DNA from: Paenibacillus periandrae
GTDB taxonomy: Bacteria; Bacillota; Bacilli; Paenibacillales; NBRC-103111
Direction of reading: 5' to 3'
NCBI RefSeq assembly: GCF_022458865.1
Contig: NZ_JAJNMU010000024.1
Coordinates: forward strand, 62,001-126,000
Length of the DNA: 64,000 nucleotides
Part shown: positions 25,675 through 35,236 of the stretch, piece after piece
Layout: the number at the start of each line of letters is the position of its first letter
Numbering within the stretch: position 1 is the first letter of the stretch
Translations under genes and position numbers: made by a program
The notes under the pieces: generated by a model
Database searches by the model: none
Seen by the model: the letters and a program-made list of their open reading frames with translations, nothing else
What the model was told of the DNA's origin: nothing

Positions 25675-27333
25675 ATGAAAAAAAAGATTTCTATGATCGC
25701 CGCTGCTACTCTAGCCTTATCGATTATGGCTTCCTCAGCAATGGCTGACACTTTAAAAACTACAGCGGATTACAAGGACCTGACGAATGTGGATAGTGCA
25801 CTAAAATCCAAGATTGACTCGCTTCTGGCCAAGCAAGTATTCGAGGGTGTATCCAGCGACAGCTTTGGTATCACTCAAAATATGACCAGAGCCCAATTCG
25901 CCAAAGTCGCTTCACTAATCTTCGAACTTCCAATAGATTTAACCAACCAAACCTCCAGCTTCGCAGATGTTCGTGTCAGTGACGCTGCTAATGGCTGGGC
26001 TATTCCTTACATCGAAGCCGCTAAAAAAGCAGGGCTCATTGATGGAATGACAGACACCACCTTTGCCCCAGGCGAGAATGTAACCATTGGACAATTAGAT
26101 ACTGTCCTTGTTAAAGGTCTTGGCAAAACCGTCAATACGTCATCATCTCCATGGTACACAGATGCCGTCAACCAAGCCACCTCATTAAACATTCATCCTG
26201 GCGATAAGCTTGGCAGCGCAGTAGCGACACGTTCTGATCTGGTTGTCGGTGCCTATCGGTCTTCACAGGCATTCAACGCGGCTAAGACTCCTACTCAGGG
26301 TCAGGGTCAAAATGAGTCACAAGGTCCAGCCATCCTCTCCGTCAAGGCATCAGGTGACCAATCGATAGTCGTTACTCTAGATCAGCCAGTTGACCCCTAT
26401 CTTGCAGTTTGGTCGATTAACAAGGAAGGTGTGGAGTTGTCCAAGACCGTATCCTGGTCTGTCGATAAAAAGACGGCTACATTAAATTTGACGGCTAACA
26501 CTGTTTTGAGTCCGGGGTCTTATATTATAAAGTTAAGTGGTGACGGCCTTTCAACTATGCGTGGCACTTCCAGCACACTTGCTATCGGATCTTCAACAGC
26601 ATCAGGTAATTTGAATTATGAGCTTTCAGGCTCATATGATTTAAGTAACGTCATTGATAGCGGAATAACGGAAGCCGCAACAGGCTTGTCAGGTTATGCA
26701 TCTAGAACCGATGCTGAGAACCCACTAACAAGTAAATTTGCAAAGAAAATCACATTGAATGCAACTAACTCATCAGGTGAACAAATAGTCATACCCGGTA
26801 TTATTCAAACCATTACTTCATCCCAGCCATCTATAGTCAAGGCAGCCGTATCTTCAGATCATAATGGATATATCCTTGGTAACAAAGCAGGTACAGCTAC
26901 AGTAAATATCATTTACACAACCCAGAATGGAGAGAGCAAACAAACATCTATTACCGTTCAGGTCAAAACCGATGCTGTAGCAGGACAAAAAATTGAAGCC
27001 AGAAAATCCACCTATACACATACGGCTACAGTAACTGGAGGAGTCTATTACGGTCAGTTTAACGCATATGATACAATGGATTTGAAAATTATCGACAATT
27101 ATGGTATTGAATACGAGAAGAATGAAGCTCAAAGCTATAACTTTGCACTTAATACATTATTCAATTTGGAGGGTATTGTCGGGAATCCTAGCAATGGAAA
27201 TGTCGGTACAGTCACAGTGGATACGGCTGGGAATGTTCTTGTTACCGGTAATGTAACCCGTTTTACTTTGGTAGCTATCCTGCCTAATGGGAATAGAGCC
27301 TATACGGATGTGATTATTCGCAGTAACCAGTAA
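25675..27333 (+). CDS. S-layer homology (SLH) domain surface protein with Ig-like repeats
   Basis: Start at ATG 25675 with GGAGG in front; the frame is open further upstream but without a site. The 552-residue protein has a signal peptide (cut after SSAMA, about residue 24), then three SLH repeats (about 30-215; e.g. FADVRVSDAANGWAIPYIEA with GLIDGMTDTTFAPGENVT), a Gln/Gly linker, and beta-rich Big/SbsC-like domains to the C terminus. SLH domains bind pyruvylated secondary wall polymers. The first and third SLH repeats are divergent from the consensus. It is likely a cell-wall-anchored accessory or S-layer-type protein. Confidence 0.88.
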   Translation: MKKKISMIAAATLALSIMASSAMADTLKTTADYKDLTNVDSALKSKIDSLLAKQVFEGVSSDSFGITQNMTRAQFAKVASLIFELPIDLTNQTSSFADVRVSDAANGWAIPYIEAAKKAGLIDGMTDTTFAPGENVTIGQLDTVLVKGLGKTVNTSSSPWYTDAVNQATSLNIHPGDKLGSAVATRSDLVVGAYRSSQAFNAAKTPTQGQGQNESQGPAILSVKASGDQSIVVTLDQPVDPYLAVWSINKEGVELSKTVSWSVDKKTATLNLTANTVLSPGSYIIKLSGDGLSTMRGTSSTLAIGSSTASGNLNYELSGSYDLSNVIDSGITEAATGLSGYASRTDAENPLTSKFAKKITLNATNSSGEQIVIPGIIQTITSSQPSIVKAAVSSDHNGYILGNKAGTATVNIIYTTQNGESKQTSITVQVKTDAVAGQKIEARKSTYTHTATVTGGVYYGQFNAYDTMDLKIIDNYGIEYEKNEAQSYNFALNTLFNLEGIVGNPSNGNVGTVTVDTAGNVLVTGNVTRFTLVAILPNGNRAYTDVIIRSNQ

Positions 27334-27414
27334 CTAAGGGACTCGATCAAGCTAGCCTACCAGAATAGAAGCGTTTATTATTGTTTAAAATTCTATTCTC
27401 TGAACTGCACGTAT

Positions 27415-27460
27415 ACAAAACAAAGAAGCTCCAGCCTCGCTGAGTGCTTCTTTGTTTTGT
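27415..27460. terminator. Strong bidirectional terminator with 15-base perfect stem
   Basis: ACAAAACAAAGAAGC (27415-27429) pairs perfectly with GCTTCTTTGTTTTGT (27446-27460). It serves the convergent SLH gene and response regulator gene. Confidence 0.9.
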
Positions 27461-27484
27461 GCAATAATTCATTTCTTTAATCCT

Positions 27485-28267
27485 TCACTGTTGTAATTCT
27501 CCTCTAAGACGAGTACGGCTTCGATAGCTGTTCGGCGTCATGGCCGTAAACCGCTTGAAAATTTTAATAAAATAATTATCGTTCTCATATCCAACCTGCG
27601 TGCCGATTTCCGAAATCGTCATATTGGACTGCTCCAGCAGACGTCTGGCCTCATCAATTCGAAGCTGATGAAGAAATTGAATCACGTTGGTTCCTGTTTT
27701 TTTCTTAAACAAGGTGCTAATATATTTCTCATCCATAGAAACGTGCTCGGCCAGCATTCTTAATGAAATCATGCTGCGAAAATTTTCTTTCATGTAAGAG
27801 ATCAGCTTATCCACCTCACGGTGCCCGGTGTCGGCCTGCTGAGGTGTATCCATCCGTGAAGGTGGTATCGACAGTCCGGAAGCCTGCTGCTTGCTTAACT
27901 CTACCTCTACCTTGACGAGCGCATCCATCAACGACTGAACATTCATGGACAGCTTAAGTATATAATTGGAAGCGCCATACTCTAACGCTTTCCGCACATA
28001 ATCAAAATCACTGAGGCAGGACAGCATAATAAACCGACTGCCGATCTCCAGTTCTCTTACCCGCTGCAGAAGCTCCACACCATTCATTTTGGGCATAAGA
28101 ATATCACAGATGATTAAATCAGGCAGATGCTGCTCAATAAAGCCTAGTGCTTCTTCACCGTTCCCGGCTTCTCCGATCACATGAAAGCCAAGACTTTGCC
28201 AATCCACAATCCGCCTGACCGATTCCCGAACGAACACCTCATCCTCCACCAGCAATACGGTCCACAT
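27485..28267 (-). CDS. YesN-type response regulator with AraC DNA-binding domain
   Basis: A 260-residue regulator. A GTG start nine bases upstream overlaps the AGGAGG itself, so ATG at 28267 is the start. The receiver domain (VLLVEDE, phospho-acceptor Asp55 in ICDILMPKMNG, LSCLSDFDYVRKALEYGA) is followed by two AraC helix-turn-helices (ISLRMLAEHVSMDEKYISTL; ISEIGTQVGYENDNYFIKIF). Its partner should be the YesM-type kinase encoded upstream, with the beta-propeller gene between them. It probably activates the sugar importer operon. Confidence 0.93.
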   Translation of the reverse strand: MWTVLLVEDEVFVRESVRRIVDWQSLGFHVIGEAGNGEEALGFIEQHLPDLIICDILMPKMNGVELLQRVRELEIGSRFIMLSCLSDFDYVRKALEYGASNYILKLSMNVQSLMDALVKVEVELSKQQASGLSIPPSRMDTPQQADTGHREVDKLISYMKENFRSMISLRMLAEHVSMDEKYISTLFKKKTGTNVIQFLHQLRIDEARRLLEQSNMTISEIGTQVGYENDNYFIKIFKRFTAMTPNSYRSRTRLRGELQQ

Positions 28268-28360
28268 GTTCCTCACCTCCTGATTGTGTGCACAATAACT
28301 ACATACGCCTGATCCGTAAGTTCCGCAGCACGGTCAACAATCCGCACGTTTCCCAGGCTA

Positions 28361-29638
28361 TTAATTTCTGCCGTAGTACAATTTTAAATTCTTGATATCT
28401 ACTAGGTACAATATGTCGATCCCGTTTGCATTCCGCTCTACAGCCAGCCGTTCTATGGGCTTCCCGGGAGCAATCGAGGTTGAAGTCCAGGTCGATCCAC
28501 TCGTATTGACTGCCATGAAAGCTCTATCGGTACCTGTATCGGTTACATAATATACTCTTTTATCCGTTCCTGTCCAGGTTATATCAATAGCAGCTTTCGT
28601 TTGACTTGTATTATATACCGTCTGGACATTCCATGCACCACTGCTCACGTAACCATACTTCACGGAGAAAATCGAGCTGCCGCTTTCCCGATATCGGTAA
28701 GCAACCTTGGGACTGTTCGATGAATCCACCGCCAGCTTGGCACTCTGCACGCCGGGTCCGTCTGGAAGCCCTGAGTCTGCAACGTATATTTCGCTGCCAG
28801 TAAGAGGTTGAATAATATCAACCGTTGCATTCGTTACAGGAAGAGTTACTGCCGCTCCATTTGCCTTGGAGAAGATTCCAGTTGAAGGACTGTATTTTAA
28901 ATAGGATAGCTCATGACGCAGTCCACTGGAAGGAAAGTTCGACCATTCGAACAAAATATGCAGATCACCGTTGGAGTCAAAGACCAAATCATCCGGATAT
29001 ACGGATTTGTTCGCCGCTGATGCGATAACAGCTACTTTCCCCCATGTACTGGCACTGTTGTTCCAGCGATACAAGACTCCATTACGACGCGTATTGGCAT
29101 CATCACTTCCCCGAACCATCAAATACAAATCACCATTCGGTGCTGTCGTCAATACGGGGTAGGTGACCTTGAGCGTCGAGTCCGGCATATCCGGTGAATG
29201 ATATTGAGGACTGCCTCCTACTGTATCCGAACGAAAATATCGCCAGGTGTCCGTATGCATAGAGCCAAATACATGGAACCTGCCGCTTCCGTCTCTGGCC
29301 ATAGAAGGTTGATTATGCCCAATATCATCGCTGTACTCAGCAGCCACCCCTCCGTTCATCACCGGAATATTCGTCCAGCTTCCTGAATTGTCTCTTCTGG
29401 CAATGTTTATTTTATGTGTGCCCGCTGTGCTGCCTGGTGCATTATAGGCCATATACGCGTATTCGTTTCCCGTGACATAAGTATCTAGTGGTGTCCACCA
29501 GCCGGCCTGGTTGCTGGAATCCATCGCGTACGGGACTTCCGTTAATACCGCCGCGGCGCTGCCTGTACTTGCCGGCAACAGCAGGGTCATTAGAGCTGAG
29601 GTGATCACGAGCTTTTTACCTAATGTTAACCATTTCAT
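28361..29638 (-). CDS. Secreted BNR-4-type beta-propeller protein, possible polysaccharide lyase
   Basis: A 425-residue exported protein with a Sec signal peptide cut after about GSAAA (residue 29). The mature part is a series of beta-propeller blades of the BNR_4 kind: DIGHNQPSMARDGSGRFHVF, VTYPVLTTAPNGDLYLMVRG, VYPDDLVFDSNGDLHILFEW, KLAVDSSNSPKVAYRYRE. This fold is shared by PL24/PL25 ulvan lyases and by non-enzymatic carbohydrate-binding proteins; I cannot check catalytic residues. It lies between the sensor kinase and response regulator genes and beside a sugar importer, so a role in degrading or sensing an extracellular glycan is likely. Confidence 0.8.
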   Translation of the reverse strand: MKWLTLGKKLVITSALMTLLLPASTGSAAAVLTEVPYAMDSSNQAGWWTPLDTYVTGNEYAYMAYNAPGSTAGTHKINIARRDNSGSWTNIPVMNGGVAAEYSDDIGHNQPSMARDGSGRFHVFGSMHTDTWRYFRSDTVGGSPQYHSPDMPDSTLKVTYPVLTTAPNGDLYLMVRGSDDANTRRNGVLYRWNNSASTWGKVAVIASAANKSVYPDDLVFDSNGDLHILFEWSNFPSSGLRHELSYLKYSPSTGIFSKANGAAVTLPVTNATVDIIQPLTGSEIYVADSGLPDGPGVQSAKLAVDSSNSPKVAYRYRESGSSIFSVKYGYVSSGAWNVQTVYNTSQTKAAIDITWTGTDKRVYYVTDTGTDRAFMAVNTSGSTWTSTSIAPGKPIERLAVERNANGIDILYLVDIKNLKLYYGRN

Positions 29639-29714
29639 TGTTCATACCTCCATTTGTTTAGTAAGAAGCCTATACTTCTACCAAATACGGGTGTACTCAC
29701 CTCCTGGATTTACG

Positions 29715-29730
29715 ATAAAAGCGTTTGCAA
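29715..29730 (-). promoter_or_regulatory. Possible catabolite-responsive (cre) element
   Basis: On the minus strand TTGCAAACGCTTTTAT resembles the CcpA cre consensus with the AACGCTTT core, but the outer bases do not match fully. It lies 80-90 bases upstream of the propeller gene start, a sensible place for carbon catabolite control. Confidence 0.35.
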
Positions 29731-29892
29731 GCTAGTCCTCAGCAAGATAGATTCCACATAGCTGATTGCAAACACATCGTATCACAGGAGAAATGAACGG
29801 GTTAAGTGCCAAATTCGTCTGGTTATAGAACAATATCCCGTGATTCCGTTAGTATTGTAGGATCAAATAGAACATTTTCCACAATGCTCCAT

Positions 29893-31680
29893 TTATCCTT
29901 CATCAGCTTGGGCAGACATGTTGTGCTCGTCAATATACGGCTCGGATATCAGCAGTGGAAAATAAAATCGCACCCGAGTTCCCTGCTCCAATACGACCAT
30001 TTCCAGACCTGCATTGCTTTTAAATAACAGCCCAAGTCTTTCTTTCAGATTGCTGATTCCGATACCTCCTCGTTGGCGATCCGATTTGATCGTTTTGCCT
30101 GTAGGCCTCTCTACTGATCCTGATCCATTATCCTCAACCTCTAGGTACAGCTTTCCTTCTTTTCCGTACGCTCTTATTGTAATAAGTCCCTTCTGCTCCC
30201 TTTCCATAAAGCCATGCTGAATACTATTTTCAACAAGTGGCTGTAGACTTAGCTTCGGCAGCAGCGCATATTCCAGACCTGGCTCCACCTCGTATTGCAC
30301 ATCAAACAACTGTTTGTAACGAAAATTTTGGATATAAATATACGACTCCACCAGACCAAGCTCATCCTTCAAATAAATTAATTCACGCTCTGAATTTAAG
30401 CCTGCCTCAAGTAATTTCCCCAAGGATACACATATCTCGGCGATATCCGGCTGATTCTCAACCAATGCCAACCATTTAACCGTGTTGAGAGTATTTAATA
30501 AAAAATGAGGATTCGTTTGCGAAAGCAGCATTTGGAACCTGACCGCTTCTTTGTTCCGTTCCTCTTCCTTAAGTCGCTGGATCAATTGCTCCATATCCGC
30601 CATCATCTGATTGAAGGTACGGGTTAGCTGCAGGATTTCCCCCTGGTATTTGGATTCGGGCAGCTGGACACGAAATCTATTGTCTACTGCATTGGCCATC
30701 TTGCGCTGTAAATTGTGCAGTGGTTTGGTAATCGTAGACGCAATCAGCAATGTGATCGTAATAAAGGCCAGCGTAAATGTGAACGATGCGGTAAAAAACG
30801 ACTTCTTCAGCCGATCCACCTCAGCATAAATCTGATTCATCTGCACACGCTTCATCATGTATTTATTGATTCGGGGCAGCTCCGTATAAATGTGTAAGTA
30901 CTCACCCTCCACATAATAGCCTTTATGATCCAGCTTATGGCCCCCAGCAAGCCTCTCCGTCTTCTCGATTCTCCCGCTCTTGCTATCAGCAAGTATCGTA
31001 CCATCCGGTTCCAGCAGCAAATACGTCTCTTCGTTAAATTGGGTAACTGCACGAAACCACTCATATACGTCAACACTTGCCCGCATAACCGCATATCGGG
31101 TCCCGTCCCTGTCCCGCAGGGGTGTTGAATAAGTAAGCAGCTGCGGACTTCGTGACAAATCACGGCTTACGTAATTCTTGTCCCAGTTCCAGACATAGCG
31201 ATAAGGCTCCTGCAGGATTGAGGTATACCAGGGCTCCTGCGTCAATCGGCTGTAGGATAAGCTCTCATTCGGTGTATAGGAGGCGTAGACGTTGCCGGAA
31301 CCATCCAACAATGTATAATATACCGGCGACAGGCTAATAAACAGACTGTTGATGATCGACTTGAATTTGGTATCAATCATATATACCCTTCGCAGACTGT
31401 CATGCTCATTAGGTTCACGAAGGATCGAGGTCACCAACACATCCTGCTCCATTAGCGTTACGGTTTTGTAGACAACGTTCAGCAAATCCTCCAATGACTT
31501 CTGCAGCGTAGTCATCTGATCCAGGCTTTGATCGGCGGTCTGCTTTCTCAGGACCCCTTCAACACTATTGAAATTGTAAACATTCAAAAAAGCATAAGGA
31601 AGCAGTATCAACATAACGAATGCCAGAAACAGGCGATTCTTGAGCGTTGTGGGAAATAAGGCAAACAGCTTGCTCGACAC
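29893..31680 (-). CDS. YesM-type sensor histidine kinase
   Basis: A 595-residue membrane kinase. TM1 at about 16-36, an extracytoplasmic dCache-like sensor to about 290, TM2 about 295-317, HAMP, then a His_kinase domain with His392 in SQTNPHFLLNTL, N-box LVENSIQHG and G-box GGIGISNLKERLG. The start is GTG with AAGGGG upstream. It pairs with the YesN-type regulator downstream and probably senses the sugar or glycan handled by the neighbouring importer and propeller protein. A hairpin separates it from the importer operon. Confidence 0.93.
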   Translation of the reverse strand: MSSKLFALFPTTLKNRLFLAFVMLILLPYAFLNVYNFNSVEGVLRKQTADQSLDQMTTLQKSLEDLLNVVYKTVTLMEQDVLVTSILREPNEHDSLRRVYMIDTKFKSIINSLFISLSPVYYTLLDGSGNVYASYTPNESLSYSRLTQEPWYTSILQEPYRYVWNWDKNYVSRDLSRSPQLLTYSTPLRDRDGTRYAVMRASVDVYEWFRAVTQFNEETYLLLEPDGTILADSKSGRIEKTERLAGGHKLDHKGYYVEGEYLHIYTELPRINKYMMKRVQMNQIYAEVDRLKKSFFTASFTFTLAFITITLLIASTITKPLHNLQRKMANAVDNRFRVQLPESKYQGEILQLTRTFNQMMADMEQLIQRLKEEERNKEAVRFQMLLSQTNPHFLLNTLNTVKWLALVENQPDIAEICVSLGKLLEAGLNSERELIYLKDELGLVESYIYIQNFRYKQLFDVQYEVEPGLEYALLPKLSLQPLVENSIQHGFMEREQKGLITIRAYGKEGKLYLEVEDNGSGSVERPTGKTIKSDRQRGGIGISNLKERLGLLFKSNAGLEMVVLEQGTRVRFYFPLLISEPYIDEHNMSAQADEG

Positions 31681-31762
31681 GGAATCAACCCCTTCCAGAA
31701 AATCAACCGACTTATATTTGTATCACAAGCTATTATAGCATGTCCGATCACTCTAGGAATCG

Positions 31763-31800
31763 AGAAAAACAAGCCCCCTTCAAGAAGGCCTGTTCCTGCA
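31763..31800 (-). terminator. Terminator after the ABC importer operon
   Basis: On the minus strand AACAGGCC and GGGCTTGTT form an imperfect stem followed by TTTTCTC. It comes directly after the second permease gene and before the sensor kinase gene. Confidence 0.55.
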
Positions 31801-31810
31801 TCTGATCTCG

Positions 31811-32701
31811 TTATCCTTTTACAGCGGTACTGGATAAACCTTCAATAATAAATCGTTGACCGATTAAAAACACAACCAGCATCGGCAGTATGCCAGCTGC
31901 AGCCGCAGCCATCATCCCGTTATAATCGACGTTAAATTCGAGAATGAAATTTTGCAAACCAAGCGGCACCGTGTACAATTCGCGTTTAATAATAAAAACG
32001 AGCGCATTTTCAAAATCGTTCCAGTGCCAGGAGAAATCGATTACCGCCAGAGTAGCGAGCGCAGGCTTCGACAAGGGAAGCATAATACGTGTAAAAATCT
32101 TGAAATGTCCGGCCCCATCAATAAACGCCGATTCGGAAATATCCTTGGGGATCGAGATAAAAAACTGCCTCATCATAAAAACGCCAAATATCGTAATCAT
32201 ACCCGGTAAAATGAGCGCCCAATGTGTATTGAAGATACCCATCCATTTAAACATAATAAATTTGGGAACAAACAGCACCTGAGGTGGAATCATCATCATC
32301 GCCAGATACAGCATGAACAACGCATCTCTTCCTTTAAATTCCACTTTCGTGAAGCCATAGGCTGCCAGTGCCGAGAGCAGCGTCGCCCCCGTCATGCTGA
32401 TCAATGCAACCTTTAAGGAATTGAGATAGTACGGTACAAAGCTGTTCGTTCCCGTCCATACCTTGATATGATGCTCCCATACCAGGTGTGTAGGAATCCA
32501 CTGAATCGGATATTCGAACACAGCTGCAGGTGTTTTGAAGGATGTCGAAATCATCCATATAAAGGGCAGCACCATAATGATAGCAAAAGCAGCCATCACG
32601 AGTGTGAGCAATCCTTTTTGCAAACCCATGAGGGTGGATCTTCGATTTGTGGCGAGCATCGGGCTGCGTCGTGGAATAGTGTAATCAGCCTTGGAATTCA
32701 T
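31811..32701 (-). CDS. Carbohydrate ABC transporter permease (MalG/LacG type)
   Basis: Inner-membrane component of a CUT1 sugar importer. The preferred start is ATG at 32701 with GGAGG, giving 296 residues; the upstream open frame overlaps the other permease gene. Six transmembrane segments are visible, with the EAA-type loop ESAFIDGAGHFKIFTRIMLP that contacts the ATPase. The C terminus (IIEGLSSTAVKG) is typical of MalG-like permeases. The gene follows the first permease by 16 bases. No ATPase gene is present, so a shared MsmX-type ATPase elsewhere is expected. Confidence 0.94.
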   Translation of the reverse strand: MNSKADYTIPRRSPMLATNRRSTLMGLQKGLLTLVMAAFAIIMVLPFIWMISTSFKTPAAVFEYPIQWIPTHLVWEHHIKVWTGTNSFVPYYLNSLKVALISMTGATLLSALAAYGFTKVEFKGRDALFMLYLAMMMIPPQVLFVPKFIMFKWMGIFNTHWALILPGMITIFGVFMMRQFFISIPKDISESAFIDGAGHFKIFTRIMLPLSKPALATLAVIDFSWHWNDFENALVFIIKRELYTVPLGLQNFILEFNVDYNGMMAAAAAGILPMLVVFLIGQRFIIEGLSSTAVKG

Positions 32702-32717
32702 GATCAGACGAGCCTCC

Positions 32718-33587
32718 TTAATAATGTACCCATTTCTTTTGGCCAAACCATTGAACGCCCGTAATGACCAGAATCACTGCAAATAATGCCCAGGACACTG
32801 TGGAGGCATAACCCATTTCATAATAGCGGAACGCGGTTTTATAGACGTATAAGGATAAGATCAGCGAGCCATTACCCGGTCCGCCCTGAGTCAATGCTTC
32901 TATAATGCCAAAGGTTTTGATCGTCATAATTAATCCCGTAACCACAAGCATGAAGGTGGTAGGACTTACGAGCGGCAGCATAATGCTGAATACGCTTTGT
33001 CTAACCGAAGCGCCGTCGATTTTGGCTGCTTCCAGCAGCTCCGGTGAAATTTCCTGAAGTGCTGCCAAATAAATGATCATGTTATAGCCAAGCATAAACC
33101 AAATCCAAATGATGTCGATCGCGATCATAACGGTATCCGGTGAAGTTAACCAGCCCGGCGGGTGATCGAAGCCCAATTTCATCAGCATCATATTAATGGG
33201 ACCCTGCTTCGGCTGAAATAACAGCATCCATACGAACGCCACCGCCACCCCGCTCGTAATATATGGCATGAAATAGAGCGCGCGAAGCAGTGATTTCATA
33301 TAAACGGAACGATTAAGAACAACGGCTACCACAAAAGCTAATATGACGGAGATCGGCACACTAATAAGGAAAAAAATCGTGTTTTTCAGCGAAAGATAAA
33401 ACAGTTCATCATGAAATAAACGCTTGATATTATCCAATCCTATAAAATGATACGTCTTGCTTGTAAACTGCCAATCCGTAAACATCAGAACCGCAGAGAA
33501 TATAGCCGGTATGATAAAGAATAGAAGCACCCCAATCAGGTTAGGCAAAATAAATGCATATCCGACCCATCGCTGCTTACTTCCCAT
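32718..33587 (-). CDS. Carbohydrate ABC transporter permease (MalF/LacF type)
   Basis: First permease of the CUT1 importer. ATG at 33587 has GGAG eight bases upstream and is preferred over a GTG nine bases earlier. The 289-residue product has six TM helices, beginning VGYAFILPNLIGVLLFFIIP, and the EAA loop EAAKIDGASVRQSVFSIMLP. Between the lipoprotein and the second permease, in the usual binding protein-F-G order. Confidence 0.94.
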   Translation of the reverse strand: MGSKQRWVGYAFILPNLIGVLLFFIIPAIFSAVLMFTDWQFTSKTYHFIGLDNIKRLFHDELFYLSLKNTIFFLISVPISVILAFVVAVVLNRSVYMKSLLRALYFMPYITSGVAVAFVWMLLFQPKQGPINMMLMKLGFDHPPGWLTSPDTVMIAIDIIWIWFMLGYNMIIYLAALQEISPELLEAAKIDGASVRQSVFSIMLPLVSPTTFMLVVTGLIMTIKTFGIIEALTQGGPGNGSLILSLYVYKTAFRYYEMGYASTVSWALFAVILVITGVQWFGQKKWVHY

Positions 33588-33656
33588 TGATTCCACTCCA
33601 ATCCGTCATGAGTGAATGTCGAGGGAAGAGTCGCTGCTCCCCCTCGCTTCATTCGT

Positions 33657-34994
33657 TTATTTTTTTGTTTGTTTGATATAATCATTATGCCTTCTGGCTA
33701 TGGAATCCAGTGTAGCCTTCACATCCTGCTTTCCTGTGAAAAATTTCTCATATTCCTCTTGACGTAAATCCAAGACCTGCTTCGGAAGCGAGCGTGCATA
33801 TTTCGGTACGTCATTGAATAAAACCCTCTTTAACGACTCCTGATCATACGTTGCCGCATTATCTCCAAGCAGCAGCTTCATTACCTCATCCTGATTTACT
33901 GATTTGGAAGCCGGGAAACGTCCTCCAGGTACCATCGGAAGCATACCTCCGTCTGCATACCATTTAAGGAAGGTCCATGCCGCTTCCTTGTTTTTGGATT
34001 TGGCATTGATCGATATTGAATCTCCGATACCTCCACGCGAGATGAAGTCTGCTGCATTGTCCACTAAACGTGGTACTGGCGCAAAAGCGATTTTGAATGT
34101 TCTCGGATTATCCTTCATATTATTGGAGCTGCGGAATATCCAGGTACCCGCATTCAGCATTGCAGCTTCACCCTTCAGAAAGACGGTATCCACTGGCATT
34201 TTTGAAGTTATTTGCTCAGCATATGGAGGTGTCGCGCGGCCATCGGCCATCATCGCTTTCATCGTTTCCAGCCATTTTCCATACAGGGCATGGTCCATAT
34301 TCGAGGAACCATCTGGCTTTGTATACCCATACTTGACGGACACAGAGTCCAGTGGGTCAGGCAGTGGTTCCGTGTGCTGTACAAGACCATATCGCTTATC
34401 GCTTTTCAGCTTGTCCGCGTAGGCGCTCATCTCGGCCCAGGTCCATTCGGTCGGCACCTTGAGTCCAGCTTGATCGAGCAAGTCCTTGTTGAACCATACA
34501 AAATAATGACTTTTGCTGGTCGGCATAGCATAATATTTACCATTTATTTTCCACTCACCGGAGCCTTGAATCTTTTCTTCAATATTGTAATCCGTGTAAG
34601 TCCCAAGATCTTGTGTAAATCCGGCATCAATTCTGCGCTGCAGCTGTGTCTGTGTGTAGTTAACAAACAAATCTACATCCTGCTCGGTCGCCAAAGCTGT
34701 ATCCAGCTTCATATTACCTGCATCATCGTTAACATACCTCTCATATTTGACCTGAACATCGGAATTTTTGGCATTCCATGCGTCTACTACGGCTTGTGGG
34801 CCTGACTCTGCGGGTACGCCGCCCCACATCGTTAAGGTGATTTTTTCTTTCTTGGCATTCGCAGTATCTGCAGCTGGTGCTGCTGTATTGGATGCTCCCC
34901 CAGATGAATTATCCATCCCCGTCGAACAGCCTGTTGCTGCGACCATACATGCCGCTATGGCAGCGATCATGCTGATTGTGCGATTCTTTTTCAT
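33657..34994 (-). CDS. Extracellular sugar-binding lipoprotein of ABC importer
   Basis: Family 1 solute-binding protein, 445 residues. Start at ATG 34994 with GGAGGGG. The signal peptide ends in VAATGC with Cys23 lipidated, followed by a Ser/Gly/Ala linker. The mature sequence opens with ITLTMWGG and has the hinge-region text VPTEWTWAEMSAYADKLK and DSISINAKSKNKEAAWTFLKWY, typical for CUT1 binding proteins. It leads the importer operon. The ligand, probably an oligosaccharide, is not readable. Confidence 0.94.
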   Translation of the reverse strand: MKKNRTISMIAAIAACMVAATGCSTGMDNSSGGASNTAAPAADTANAKKEKITLTMWGGVPAESGPQAVVDAWNAKNSDVQVKYERYVNDDAGNMKLDTALATEQDVDLFVNYTQTQLQRRIDAGFTQDLGTYTDYNIEEKIQGSGEWKINGKYYAMPTSKSHYFVWFNKDLLDQAGLKVPTEWTWAEMSAYADKLKSDKRYGLVQHTEPLPDPLDSVSVKYGYTKPDGSSNMDHALYGKWLETMKAMMADGRATPPYAEQITSKMPVDTVFLKGEAAMLNAGTWIFRSSNNMKDNPRTFKIAFAPVPRLVDNAADFISRGGIGDSISINAKSKNKEAAWTFLKWYADGGMLPMVPGGRFPASKSVNQDEVMKLLLGDNAATYDQESLKRVLFNDVPKYARSLPKQVLDLRQEEYEKFFTGKQDVKATLDSIARRHNDYIKQTKK

Positions 34995-35165
34995 TGAAAC
35001 CCCTCCGGACCTATTATGGTTATTTCCACAAATCAACTATAGCATTCACAGCAGCAGCCTGATAATGAACAGTTTCTCTGGAATTGTAGAACAATCTCTT
35101 GGAACTATTTGTGTCAATAGAACGATTTCGTTATTTATCCAATAAGAAGTGAAGCAGAGGATCGA

Positions 35166-35201
35166 CAAAAAACTCCTGGGTCCCACATCGGGGCCAGGAG
35201 C
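35166..35201 (-). terminator. Terminator after the DinB-family gene
   Basis: CTCCTGG (35173-35179) pairs with CCAGGAG (35194-35200), with G/C-rich inner pairing; on the minus strand TTTTTT follows. Confidence 0.85.
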
Positions 35202-35236
35202 TGTGCATGAAACTATTCACATAGATTTAATTAGAT

